A DNA stretch of 28,073 nucleotides from Methanobacteriota archaeon (GTDB lineage Archaea > Halobacteriota > Methanosarcinia > Methanosarcinales > Methanosarcinaceae). Under the pieces are notes generated by a model. The model ran no database searches, was not told the DNA's origin, and saw only the letters and a list, made by a program, of their open reading frames with translations. Below are positions 1 to 8,800 of the stretch, one piece after another (position 1 is the stretch's first letter; each line of letters opens with the position of its first letter). The stretch lies in contig JAEWQJ010000012.1 of NCBI GenBank assembly GCA_023399215.1, positions 1 to 28,073 on the forward strand, read 5' to 3'. Position numbers and translations under genes: made by a program.

Positions 1-338
1 TTACGTTTCTCGGAGACGGTTTCAAGCCTATCATAGTCGAGTACTTCATAAAAATACCTTCCATGGTACTTTACTGGGTAAACATGGTCTCTGCTATTCT
101 GGATAACGCTACTCTGGCAGCCGCTGAGATCGGACCTGCTATGAGTGAAATACAGATAAAGAGCATCCTTATGGGGCTTTTAGTTTCAGGTGGAATGCTG
201 ATCCCAGGAAATATTCCTAATATCATCTCTGCAGGAAAACTTGGTATAACCAGCAAAGAATGGGCAAGACTTGGATTACCCATGGGCCTTGTCATAATGG
301 CAATCTATTTCGTCGTTGTCTTTGTGCTTGGGGTCTGA
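1..338 (+). CDS. DUF1646-family membrane transporter, C-terminal part (5' end outside window)
   Basis: Open from the window edge; the first complete codon is at position 3, giving 111 residues before the TGA at 336-338. The protein aligns end to end with the C-terminus of the next gene (1279-2391), with 87 of 111 residues identical by my count, including the shared blocks LDNATLAAAEIGP and GGMLIPGNIPNIISA. It is hydrophobic and should contain the last membrane helices of a polytopic inner-membrane protein. The family (DUF1646, in the ion-transporter superfamily by general knowledge) is thought to move a cation or anion, but the substrate is unknown. A perfect inverted repeat lies 36 bases after the stop and probably ends transcription. 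The rest of the gene must be read outside this window. Confidence 0.8.
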   Translation, partial: TFLGDGFKPIIVEYFIKIPSMVLYWVNMVSAILDNATLAAAEIGPAMSEIQIKSILMGLLVSGGMLIPGNIPNIISAGKLGITSKEWARLGLPMGLVIMAIYFVVVFVLGV

Positions 339-373
339 ACTTAAAATTTGCTCATCATTGTAAGTAAATTAAG

Positions 374-422
374 TTTCAAGATCCAGTAATTTTATTTTTA
401 AATTTATCACTGGATCTTGAAA
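374..422 (+). terminator. Perfect 14-bp inverted repeat after the first DUF1646 gene
   Basis: Bases 374-387 (TTTCAAGATCCAGT) are exactly complementary to 409-422 (ACTGGATCTTGAAA), with a 21-base AT-rich loop. It lies 36 bases after a stop codon, so a role in transcript ending or 3' end stability is likely. There is no long T run directly after it, and the loop is large for a classical terminator. Confidence 0.5.
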
Positions 423-1220
423 TCGAATCTCGATAATACCCTTTAAACGGCAAGAACTTTTTAAGAATCAGTTACACTTTTATTATATTTAACATGAAAA
501 TACGGAACAAAACTGGTTCACAATGCTCCTTTTTAATTTTTGCTCTAACAATATCTAAGCCTTCAACAACAATTCACTGATTAGTTTAGCGATGGTTTGA
601 AAAACCATAGTTAGGACAACCTTACTACCCAAGGTAATGACTAGATCAATAGTCAAAAAAGGGGAAAGTAAAGTACTTTCATTTCTTTGTGTCTGTTATT
701 CGAAGAAGATCGTGTCCGTTTAGCATGAAAGTGCTTTCAAGTACTTTCATATTTTTGTGCCTGTAATTTAGAATAATTTCATGTGCGTTTTATTCAAATT
801 ATTATTTCCCTAAACGCATCCATATTTCATTAGGTATTTTTCTATAATTGTTACCAGATGGATTCCGAAATCCCCTGGTTGGAATGACAACTGAAGTAAA
901 CTCTCCATAGTCTGATTATTATTTCCTTCTTACCTTTTCTGCTGACTTTATTAAAGGAAATTAGTCTTGACAACTTGCTTATAATCCTTGTATATGGTTT
1001 GCAATGTTGATTACGACGTAAAAAAACACTTTCTTCAAGCTTGAATGCCAATTTTCATCCAAAGCAATCTATAGAGTAAGCTTGATTTTTTTCAGCTTCA
1101 AGGACGTTAAATCGAGTATAAACGGAATAAATATATTATTGAATGATGTATTATAGGTTAATATATAATAAAATAGGTCATTTTAATGACCACGTATTCG
1201 AGGCTTTGTAGTATTTTGCT
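423..1220. other. AT-rich spacer between the two DUF1646 genes
   Basis: About 800 bases without a convincing gene. The only open frame (851-1051, minus, 66 codons) has no recognisable ribosome binding site and a low-complexity composition. A small 7-bp hairpin with a three-base loop sits at 592-608 (ATGGTTT/AAACCAT). An imperfect direct repeat at 671-789 is listed separately. Confidence 0.5.
671..789. repeat. Imperfect direct repeat, two copies about 68 bases apart
   Basis: Copy one (671-720) and copy two (739-789) both start AAGTACTTTCAT, continue through a TTTGTG(T/C)CTGT core and end GTG(T/C)(C/G)CGTTT-like. The AAGTACTTT core is itself nearly palindromic, and a third related GAAAGTGCTTTC sits between them at 727-738. 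This could be regulator binding sites, a decayed duplication, or chance in AT-rich DNA. Confidence 0.4.
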
Positions 1221-1228
1221 GTATATAA
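1221..1228 (+). promoter_or_regulatory. Candidate TATA box for the second DUF1646 gene
   Basis: GTATATAA lies 51 bases before the start codon. With the usual archaeal spacing of about 25 bases, transcription would begin near 1250 and leave a leader of roughly 30 bases that holds the ribosome binding site AGAGGAGG (1263-1270). Confidence 0.5.
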
Positions 1229-1278
1229 GTCTCCCCAGGCAATTAATAATCTAAAAATTACCAGAGGAGGAAAAAGTA

Positions 1279-2391
1279 ATGGCTCTTGACCTAGGAGTTT
1301 TAATTGGATTTCTTGTGATATTCCTGGCCGTATTGCTGGGGCCTTTTAAAATACATGTTATTGAAGAGAATCTGGAAGTATTCCTTTTCATATGCGGAGT
1401 GCTTGCAATGTCCCTATCAGGTTTTGCTAAGATTCCGGGTGTAGAAACGGGATGGAATTTGGAGATAATCGAAGAGGCAGTAACTGCACCGCTGCATGTT
1501 GGGGATATATTTGGCATTCCAATAGGCATATTCCAGATAGTGCTTGTCGTCGGCTTGATTATTTATAAATGGCATGCCCCGATTCACAAAGCAATCAGAA
1601 AGTTGACTGACATGCTTTCAGTCAGGATTCTGGCCTTTATTCTGATTGTTGTCCTTGGGTTTACTTCAAGCGTGATGTCAGCTATTCTTGCAGCAATTAT
1701 TCTCGTTGAGGTGGTTAATGCGATGCCTCTCTCACGAAAATCCAAGATAAACCTGACAATTATTGCATGTTTTTCAATTGGCCTTGGCGCTGCGCTTACC
1801 CCCCTTGGTGAACCTCTTTCGACAGTCGCGGTCTCAAAATTATCCGGTGCGCCTTACCATGCCGATTTCACGTTCTTATTTAATATGCTAGGAAAATATA
1901 TAATTCCAGGTATCCTTGCTTATGGTATCGTTGGAATGTTTTTCCTTGGAAAAGCCGATACAAAAGAGCATGAAATGGAAGTTGCAGACTATAGCGAGAC
2001 TGTAAAAGATGTTGTAATGAGGGCTGTCAAGGTTTATGTGTTTATTGCAGCACTCGTATTGCTCGGAGAAGGGTTCAAACCTATCATTTTCGAGTACTTT
2101 ATTCAGGTCCCGTCTATGGCTCTCTACTGGATTAACATGGTTTCTGCTGTCCTTGATAATGCCACTCTCGCAGCTGCTGAGATAGGGCCTGTCCTCAGCG
2201 AATTCCAGATAAAAAGCGTACTAATGGGACTTTTAATATCAGGTGGAATGTTGATCCCAGGAAATATCCCGAATATCATCTCTGCGAGCAAATTGGGTAT
2301 CACCAGTAAGGAATGGGCAAGGCTTGGATTACCTCTTGGACTTGTCTCAATGACCGTATATTTCATTTTGCTGTTTGTACTCGACATTTGA
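1279..2391 (+). CDS. DUF1646-family membrane transporter
   Basis: A 370-residue polytopic membrane protein, complete, with a strong ribosome binding site (GAGGAGG, 1264-1270) nine bases before ATG 1279. Alternating hydrophobic segments (first at residues 6-24 and 33-46) run through the whole length, with a hydrophilic loop near residues 220-245 (around KADTKEHEMEVADYSE). Two polar stretches interrupt hydrophobic regions: TPLGEPLSTVAVSKLSGAP (near 175-193) and NATLAAAEIGP (near 290-300). Such broken helices are typical of the ion-transporter superfamily, where they form the substrate site. The family is annotated only as DUF1646, so the substrate (Na+, H+ or an anion) is unknown. It is a tandem paralogue of the truncated gene at the window start, and a TATA box of its own suggests separate transcription. 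Confidence 0.85.
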   Translation: MALDLGVLIGFLVIFLAVLLGPFKIHVIEENLEVFLFICGVLAMSLSGFAKIPGVETGWNLEIIEEAVTAPLHVGDIFGIPIGIFQIVLVVGLIIYKWHAPIHKAIRKLTDMLSVRILAFILIVVLGFTSSVMSAILAAIILVEVVNAMPLSRKSKINLTIIACFSIGLGAALTPLGEPLSTVAVSKLSGAPYHADFTFLFNMLGKYIIPGILAYGIVGMFFLGKADTKEHEMEVADYSETVKDVVMRAVKVYVFIAALVLLGEGFKPIIFEYFIQVPSMALYWINMVSAVLDNATLAAAEIGPVLSEFQIKSVLMGLLISGGMLIPGNIPNIISASKLGITSKEWARLGLPLGLVSMTVYFILLFVLDI

Positions 2392-2986
2392 TAGCAAAAT
2401 GTGTGCGTTTAACCGACAGTTTACCTGGTACAGCAGTTCGACTCAGTTACAGTCTCAAACGAATAGAAAAAAACCTTAAGGACGTACTAAGAGATTTATT
2501 TAAGCCGAATCTAAAAAATAAACCTGAAATATAACTTAAATCACGAAGTGGAGAGCAAAATCACTAGATTTCAGCACTCTTTAGAACAACACCACTCCAA
2601 AATATGTGATTATTCAAATATTCACATACTTATTCCAGTATGCATGGATTATGTGTTATCTTTAAGAGTGACTAAATTTTTCTAGTCAGTAAACTTTACC
2701 TTGAATTTGAAGAAAATACTTTTTGCTCTTCACTATTTTAATTAAATAACTCAAGACTATGGTTAATTTTGTTTATTACGTTTTGTCGAAATTGAATTCT
2801 ATTGTTTTTCTATTTCTTTTTACGCTATTAACTCATACTACTTTTTTCGATTTCTCAAATAAACAAGTTTTTATTTATGTTAAGTTACTTCCTTCAATCA
2901 GGATTATAATTCTGTCTAGCATATTCTAATGTATTTCATTTTGGAAATTACCATATGGAGTTTACTTATTAAGTTGGAGGAAAACA
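2392..2986. other. AT-rich spacer and long leader region before rbcL
   Basis: About 600 bases with no supported gene. A short frame running out of the previous gene (2313-2534) is out of frame with it and looks like chance. A 6-bp hairpin is at 2625-2642 (CATACT/AGTATG). The promoter of rbcL must lie here or further upstream, but several AT-rich stretches are equally plausible as TATA boxes (for example TTTATTTATG near 2870), so none is called. Confidence 0.4.
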
Positions 2987-4273
2987 ATGCGAAGGGACTA
3001 TATAGATACGGGCTACAGCCCTAAGGATACCGATCTTATCTGTGAATTTCATATCGAACCGTCAGCAGGAGTGAATTTTGAGGAAGCTGCAACCCATATG
3101 GCAGGGGAAAGCTCTATAGATTCCTGGACTGAAATTGCCACACTCAGTCCCGAACTTGCAGCCAGGCTAAAGCCACATGTTTTTTACGTGGACGAGGACG
3201 CACAGACTGTAAGGGTAGCTTATTCGGAAGAGCTCTTTGAACTTGGTTCGGTCCCGCAGGTACTCAGTGCGGTTGCAGGAAATATCTTGAGTATGAAAAT
3301 CGTTGACAATCTCAGACTCCAGGATATAGCTTTCCCGAAGTCAATGCTTCGAGAATTCAAAGGTCCTGGATTCGGGTTGCCAGGAATCAGGGAGCTTACA
3401 GGTGTGCAGGACAGACCTCTTATAGGAACTATTGTCAAGCCGAAAGTTGGATTAACCTCCGAAAAACATGCTGAGGTGGCTTACAACTCCTTTGCAGGAG
3501 GCTGCGACCTTGTTAAAGATGACGAAAACCTTACGGATCAGAAATTTAACAAATTTGAAAAAAGAGCCGAACTTACCCTGAAGCTTGCAGAAAAGGCAGA
3601 ATCTGAAACCGGAGAGCGTAAAATGTATCTCTGTAATATCACTGCTCCTACCTGTAAGGAAATGATCCGCCGCATGAACTTCCTTAAAGACTTGGGTGCC
3701 AGCTATGCGATGATCGATATCGTACCTGCAGGCTGGACCGCACTTCAGACTCTGAGGGAAGAAGCAGGTGATGCAGGACTAGCTCTCCACGCACACCGAT
3801 GCATGCATTCAGCCTATACCCGGAACCCACGCCATGGTATAAGCATGCTTGTAGTTGCCAAGCTCTGCAGACTGATCGGGCTTGACCAGCTTCACATAGG
3901 TACGGTTGTCGGGAAGATGCACGGAGAAAAACACGAGGTTCTATCTCTCCGTGACGAGTGTGTGCTAGACAATGTTCCTGCAGATGAAGGTCAGCACGTC
4001 CTTGCCCAGGATTGGGGAGGGTTGAAGCCCATGTTCCCGGTTGCTTCTGGAGGGCTTGCTCCTACTATGATTCCTGACCTGTACACTATCTTCGGAAGGG
4101 ATGTTATTATGCAATTCGGTGGCGGAATTCACGCCCATCCAATGGGAACAAAAGCTGGAGCCACTGCTTGCAGACAGGCACTCGAAGCATCTCTTGAAGG
4201 AGTTAGCTTGCAGGAATATGCGAAAAACCACAGAGAACTTGAAGCCGCCATCAATAAGTGGCTGAAGAAATAA
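2987..4273 (+). CDS. rbcL: Form III ribulose-1,5-bisphosphate carboxylase/oxygenase large subunit
   Basis: A 428-residue protein, the usual length for archaeal form III RuBisCO. ATG 2987 follows GGAGG at 2976-2980. The active site is intact: KPK at 151-153, the carbamylated lysine K177 with metal ligands D179 and E180 in DLVKDDE, H268 and R271 in ALHAHR, loop 6 lysine K310 in VVGKMHGE, and the phosphate-binding SGG (354-356) and GGG (378-380). In archaea this enzyme usually takes ribulose-1,5-bisphosphate made from AMP (AMP phosphorylase plus ribose-1,5-bisphosphate isomerase) and yields 3-phosphoglycerate, so it serves nucleotide salvage rather than a Calvin cycle. No small subunit, phosphoribulokinase or AMP-pathway gene is in the window. 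Sua5 follows after 49 bases and may share the transcript. Confidence 0.95.
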   Translation: MRRDYIDTGYSPKDTDLICEFHIEPSAGVNFEEAATHMAGESSIDSWTEIATLSPELAARLKPHVFYVDEDAQTVRVAYSEELFELGSVPQVLSAVAGNILSMKIVDNLRLQDIAFPKSMLREFKGPGFGLPGIRELTGVQDRPLIGTIVKPKVGLTSEKHAEVAYNSFAGGCDLVKDDENLTDQKFNKFEKRAELTLKLAEKAESETGERKMYLCNITAPTCKEMIRRMNFLKDLGASYAMIDIVPAGWTALQTLREEAGDAGLALHAHRCMHSAYTRNPRHGISMLVVAKLCRLIGLDQLHIGTVVGKMHGEKHEVLSLRDECVLDNVPADEGQHVLAQDWGGLKPMFPVASGGLAPTMIPDLYTIFGRDVIMQFGGGIHAHPMGTKAGATACRQALEASLEGVSLQEYAKNHRELEAAINKWLKK

Positions 4274-4322
4274 GTCGGAGAAAGAGATACAGAAAATTAT
4301 AATCGAAAAGGAGTTTACCCCT

Positions 4323-5426
4323 GTGCAGGCAGAAAACGGAAGTAAAGTAAAGACTCTGGTTTTTCGGGTTTCCGAAGAAAATTTTGATTCCGTCCTTGAA
4401 AGAGCGTCAGCGATTATCAAGCATGGAGGGACTGTAGCCTTCCCCACAGAAACGGTCTACGGTCTTGGAGCTGACGGCCTGAACCCCGAGGCAGTCCTGA
4501 AGATTTTTGAGGCAAAAAAGCGCCCCCCTGGAAATCCCCTTAGCCTGCTTGTCCACTCAAGGGAAGATGTTGAGAGAGTGTCGAGAAATATCCCGGAAAG
4601 CGCTTTCAAGCTAATGGATGCTTTCTGGCCTGGTCCTCTTACGATTATCCTGGAGAAAAACGACATTGTTCCCGACATTACTTCAGGAAAACTAAAATCA
4701 ATAGGAGTCCGAATGCCTGACCACAGCGTTCCTCTGGAATTAATAAAGAGAGCAGGTACTCCTCTTGCTGCTCCCAGTGCCAACCTGTCAGGAAAACCCA
4801 GTCCCAGCCTTGCAGCCCATGTCATCTCGGATCTTACAGGCAGGATTGATGCAATTCTTGACGGGGGAGAGGCTGCCATAGGGCTTGAGTCAACTGTAAT
4901 TGATATGACTGTTGAGCCACCTGTTGTGCTCAGGCCCGGGGCCATAAGTCTCGAAGAGCTTGAAAGTATTATAGGAAAGGTTAGATCCGGATACAAAAGC
5001 GGTGAAGCTGGAGGTAAATCGGATCTGCCGGAAAAGAAGGCAGGTCAGAAATACAGACATTATATCCCTGATACAAAGGTCGTGCTTATCGAAGGAGAAG
5101 GTAAATCGGTTTCGGATAAGCTTGTCACATTACTTGAAAGTTACAGAAGCGAAGGGCAGAAAGTTGGACTTCTTCTCAGTGAGGAAACCAGTAAGGAAAC
5201 TGCATCTGTCCTTGCTTTAAAAAATCTGGGCCCAGATGAGCGCCTTTTGCTGGGGCCCAGGTCAGAGCCGGACGTGGCTGCTAGGAAACTCTTTGAAGGG
5301 CTCAGAAAGCTTGATAAGAAAGGGCTGGATGTAATCGTGGCTGATGGGTCCTTCAGCCGTTCTGGGCTTGGGGAAGCTCTCATCAATCGATTGAGGGAAG
5401 CGTCCTCTATAAAGATTGTTGCTTAA
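4323..5426 (+). CDS. sua5: Threonylcarbamoyl-AMP synthase (Sua5 type)
   Basis: A 367-residue protein starting at GTG 4323, nine bases after AAAGGAG (4307-4313). The N-terminal YrdC domain (about 20-210) contains PTETVYGLGADG (41-52), the KKRPPGNPL substrate loop (65-73), PSANLSG (151-157) and STVID (190-194). A linker with the conserved HYIP (246-249) then leads into the smaller Sua5 C-terminal domain (about 250-365), which distinguishes Sua5 from the shorter TsaC. The enzyme makes threonylcarbamoyl-AMP from threonine, bicarbonate and ATP, the first step of t6A formation at position 37 of ANN-decoding tRNAs; KEOPS then transfers the group to tRNA. It sits between rbcL and the replication gene polC. 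The stop codon overlaps the first unit of a 24-base tandem repeat. Confidence 0.93.
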   Translation: MQAENGSKVKTLVFRVSEENFDSVLERASAIIKHGGTVAFPTETVYGLGADGLNPEAVLKIFEAKKRPPGNPLSLLVHSREDVERVSRNIPESAFKLMDAFWPGPLTIILEKNDIVPDITSGKLKSIGVRMPDHSVPLELIKRAGTPLAAPSANLSGKPSPSLAAHVISDLTGRIDAILDGGEAAIGLESTVIDMTVEPPVVLRPGAISLEELESIIGKVRSGYKSGEAGGKSDLPEKKAGQKYRHYIPDTKVVLIEGEGKSVSDKLVTLLESYRSEGQKVGLLLSEETSKETASVLALKNLGPDERLLLGPRSEPDVAARKLFEGLRKLDKKGLDVIVADGSFSRSGLGEALINRLREASSIKIVA

Positions 5427-5520
5427 GCTCAATTACAATACAGTGTTTAAGCTCGATTACGATACAGTGTTTAAGTTTAACTGCAATACAGTGTTTAAGC
5501 TCAATTGTGATGCAAAATTG
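5425..5520. repeat. Tandem repeat, four units of 24 bases, starting on the sua5 stop codon
   Basis: Units start at 5425, 5449, 5473 and 5497 and each begin AAG(C/T)T. The first three share the ending CAGTGTTT; the fourth is degenerate at its 3' half. The first unit overlaps the TAA stop of sua5 by two bases. Because the unit is a multiple of three, expansion would not change a reading frame. There are no spacers, so this is not a CRISPR array. Confidence 0.9.
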
Positions 5521-5552
5521 AAGATCTAGTTAGTGTTTGAGAGGGAAGAACT

Positions 5553-5786
5553 TTGAACGCCGAGAAAAAGGAAAATCTGGAAAAAAAGCGGGCTTACAAA
5601 AAAGTCGTAGATCAGAATAAAAAAATAAACAAGATTAATCTTGTAGTTTTGGCTGTGGGCCTGCTTTTAACAGTTCTGGGCATGGATAAAGCAGGGAGCT
5701 ATCTTCTCTGGGTAGGCATTTTTGTCCTTTTTATAACCTCAATTTCAAGCATTTTCGCATCTGGGTCTCTTCGCAAGCAGAGGTAA
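5553..5786 (+). CDS. Small two-helix membrane protein of unknown function
   Basis: A 77-residue protein. The start is TTG 5553, preceded by a purine-rich GAGGGAAG (5540-5547); no ATG lies near the N-terminus. Residues 1-28 are highly charged and lysine-rich (MNAEKKENLEKKRAYKK), followed by two hydrophobic segments at about 29-46 and 49-69 with a short GMDKAGS turn, and a basic C-terminal tail (SLRKQR). The positive-inside rule predicts both ends in the cytoplasm. I do not recognise a family. It lies 31 bases before polC and could be translated from the same message. The frame is supported by its amphipathic layout and tight position rather than by similarity, so moderate doubt remains about the start. 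Confidence 0.65.
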   Translation: MNAEKKENLEKKRAYKKVVDQNKKINKINLVVLAVGLLLTVLGMDKAGSYLLWVGIFVLFITSISSIFASGSLRKQR

Positions 5787-5817
5787 TACCAATTTTTCTT
5801 TTTTAAAGGGGATTTTA

Positions 5818-8800
5818 ATGGGTGAAACAATTGCAAGTAAGGAAATGCACGAATATTTTGACGAGCTCGAAGCAAGACTCAAAGAGGCTATCAAGATTGC
5901 AAATACGGCTCGAGCTCGTGGAGGTGACCCAAAGCCCGTTGTAGAAATTCCTCTTGCCAAAGATCTTGCGGATAGGGTTGAGAACCTTATAGGAGTAGAA
6001 GGAGTAGCTGCAAAGATCCGGGCGCTTGAAGAAAAAATGTCAAGAGAAGAATGTGCTCTCGAAATCGGGCGTCAGGTCGCAGAAGGAGAAGTGGGAAACT
6101 TCGCAACAAAAAAGGATGCAGTTGAAGCTGCTATCCGGGTTTCCATGGCCGTCATTACAGAAGGAGTGGTTGCAGCCCCGATTGAAGGGATTAATAAGGT
6201 CGAACTGGGAAAGAACGACGATGGTTCCGAGTATATCCGGATTTTTTATTCCGGACCTATTCGAAGTGCAGGTGGAACAGCCCAGGCTCTTTCCGTGCTC
6301 GTTGGTGATTACGTAAGGCGTGGGATAGGGATTGACCGCTATAAGCCAAGACCTGAGGAAGTAGAGCGTTATGTAGAAGAGGTCGTTCTTTATAAAAGAG
6401 TCGCAAGCTTGCAGTATATGCCCTCGGAAGACGAGATCCGTCTGATAGTTAAAAATTGCCCTGTCTGTATTGACGGAGACCCAACCGAAGAAGCTGAGGT
6501 TGAGGGACATAGGGATCTCGAAAGAATTGGGACAAACCGTATCAGAGGGGGGATGTGCCTTGTGCTTGCCGAAGGGCTCGCCCTTAAAGCCCCCAAAGTC
6601 AAGAAACACGTTAATAAACTGCATATGGATGGATGGGACTGGCTGGATATCCTCATAGGGGGAGCAAAAACCGGAGGCGATGAAGAAGATGAGCAGAAAA
6701 ACAAGATCAAGCCGAAGGATAAGTACATAAGAGACCTGATTGCAGGCAGGCCGGTCTTCTCCCATCCTTCAAGGCCAGGAGGGTTCAGACTCCGCTACGG
6801 GCGTTCCAGAAATACTTCTTTTGCGGCTGCCGGGATCAATCCGGCTACTATGGTTCTGCTTGATGATTTTGTTACTAACGGGACTCAGCTCAAGGTTGAA
6901 AGGCCTGGAAAGGCTGCAGCCATGTCTGCTGTAGACTCAATAGAAGGGCCAACTGTGCGCCTTTTTTCCGGAGACCTTGTTCGTATAGATGATATAAAGG
7001 AAGCTTATGAGCTTCGCCCGCAGGTCGAGGTAATAGTAGATGTTGGAGAGATCCTGATTAATTATGGGGATTTCCTGGAAAACAACCATCCTCTCATGCC
7101 TTCGCCTTACGTTTTTGAATGGTGGCGTTACGACTATGAAGCAGCTTGCTCTGAGAAAATACCTGAAGACGAGTTGAAAGATCCTTCGTCGGCTCTGGCT
7201 CTCAGGCTTGCGGAGGAATACGATGTCCCTCTACATCCGAAGTTTACGTATTTATGGCATGACATAAATCGAACTGAATTTGAGGCTTTAAGGAAATTCG
7301 TGGTCGAGAGAGGAAATTTTTCGGTTGAAGATGAAATTCTCAGGTTGCCTCTGGAAGCCTGTATAGAAAATGGTGTCAAACTCATACTTGAAAAACTCCT
7401 TGTACTTCACAGGGTAAAAGCTGACACAATCCTGATTAAAGAAGCTCTTCCTTTCATTCTTTGTCTCGGGCTTGACTGCCATCTGAAAGAGAAAGCTCAG
7501 ATACCTGATACCGATAACATGGTAAATGCTGCGGCTCTTTTAAGTGGATTTAAAGTTCTTCCGAGGGCTCCTTCGAGGATAGGGGCAAGAATGGGAAGAC
7601 CGGAAAAATCCAACCTGAGAAAGATGTCTCCTGCAGCTCAGGTTCTTTTTCCTATAGGTAATGCTGGAGGACTTACGCGGAATCTTGTAGCCGCTTCAAG
7701 TTATTCGGCCTCCATGAATGGGAAAATAGGCGAAATTGAAGTGGAGATGGGAATCAGGGAGTGTCCTGCCTGTGGGAAAGAAACTTATTTCTGGCGCTGT
7801 GATTGCGGAGAGTATACCCGTCCAAAACTCTTCTGTCCTCGCTGTAAAATTGAGGTTCAAAACTCTGAAACCTGTCCTAAATGCGGTAGAAAGCTAACTT
7901 CTGTTGCAAATGTCAAACTGGATTTCCGTTCTATATACAAGCAGGCTTTTGAGAATGTAGGGGAAAGAGAGAAAATGGACCTCATTAAAGGTGTGAAACG
8001 GCTCATGAACGGGCAGATGACACCCGAACCCCTGGAAAAGGGAATATTGAGGGCAAAGCATGATGTCTATATTTTTAAGGACGGGACTGTCCGCTATGAT
8101 ATGTCAGATATTCCTCTTACACATATCAGGGCTGATGAAATCGGGATAACAGCAGCTAAACTCCGGGAACTCGGTTATGTGGAAGACATTTACGGAAATC
8201 CCCTTGAAAGAGATGATCAAATCGTCTGCTTGAAGGTTCAGGATCTTGTGATTTCTTATGACGGTGGCGGGTATATGCTACGTACCGCACAATATGTGGA
8301 TGACCTGCTTGTGAAATATTATGGAGTTGAACCCTATTACAATGCCAAAACAATTCAGGATCTTGTAGGCGTACTGCTCATAGGTCTTGCTCCACACACC
8401 TCCGCAGGTGTACTGGGACGTTTAATAGGGTTTACAAGAGCTTCAGTCGGCTATGCTCATCCTTTCTTTCACGCTTCAAAACGCAGGAACTGCGATGGAG
8501 ACGAAGATTGCGTAATGCTTCTCATGGATGGAATCCTTAATTTCTCAAGGGCTTATCTCCCAGAGAAACGGGGCGGGAAAATGGATGCTCCTCTTGTACT
8601 TACTACGAGAATCGATCCTAAAGAAGTGGACAAGGAGGCGCATAATATAGATGTGCCTGCAAGATACCCTCTGGAGTTTTACAGGGCTACCCAGGAGATC
8701 AAAAGTCCTACAGAGCTTGAAGGTATTATGGATCTGGTGAGTAGTCGACTTGGAACTCCGGAACAATACGAGCATTTTATGTTCACACATGATACTTCTG

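Noticed and set aside
851..1051. 66-codon minus-strand frame in the first spacer
   Set aside because: No start signals, no recognisable family and a composition like the surrounding AT-rich DNA.
4457..4996. 179-codon frame on the minus strand opposite sua5
   Set aside because: Shadow frame; the plus strand encodes every Sua5 motif.
5425..5520. CRISPR array
   Set aside because: The units abut with no spacers; it is a simple tandem repeat. The same applies to the arrays at 19477, 25317 and 26475.
6040..6765. 241-codon frame on the minus strand inside polC
   Set aside because: It lies opposite a strongly conserved part of DP2, and its sequence has no protein-like pattern or start signals.
8485..8510. 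Intein in DP2 at the NCDGDED site
   Set aside because: The motif is continuous and the protein has the normal intein-free length.
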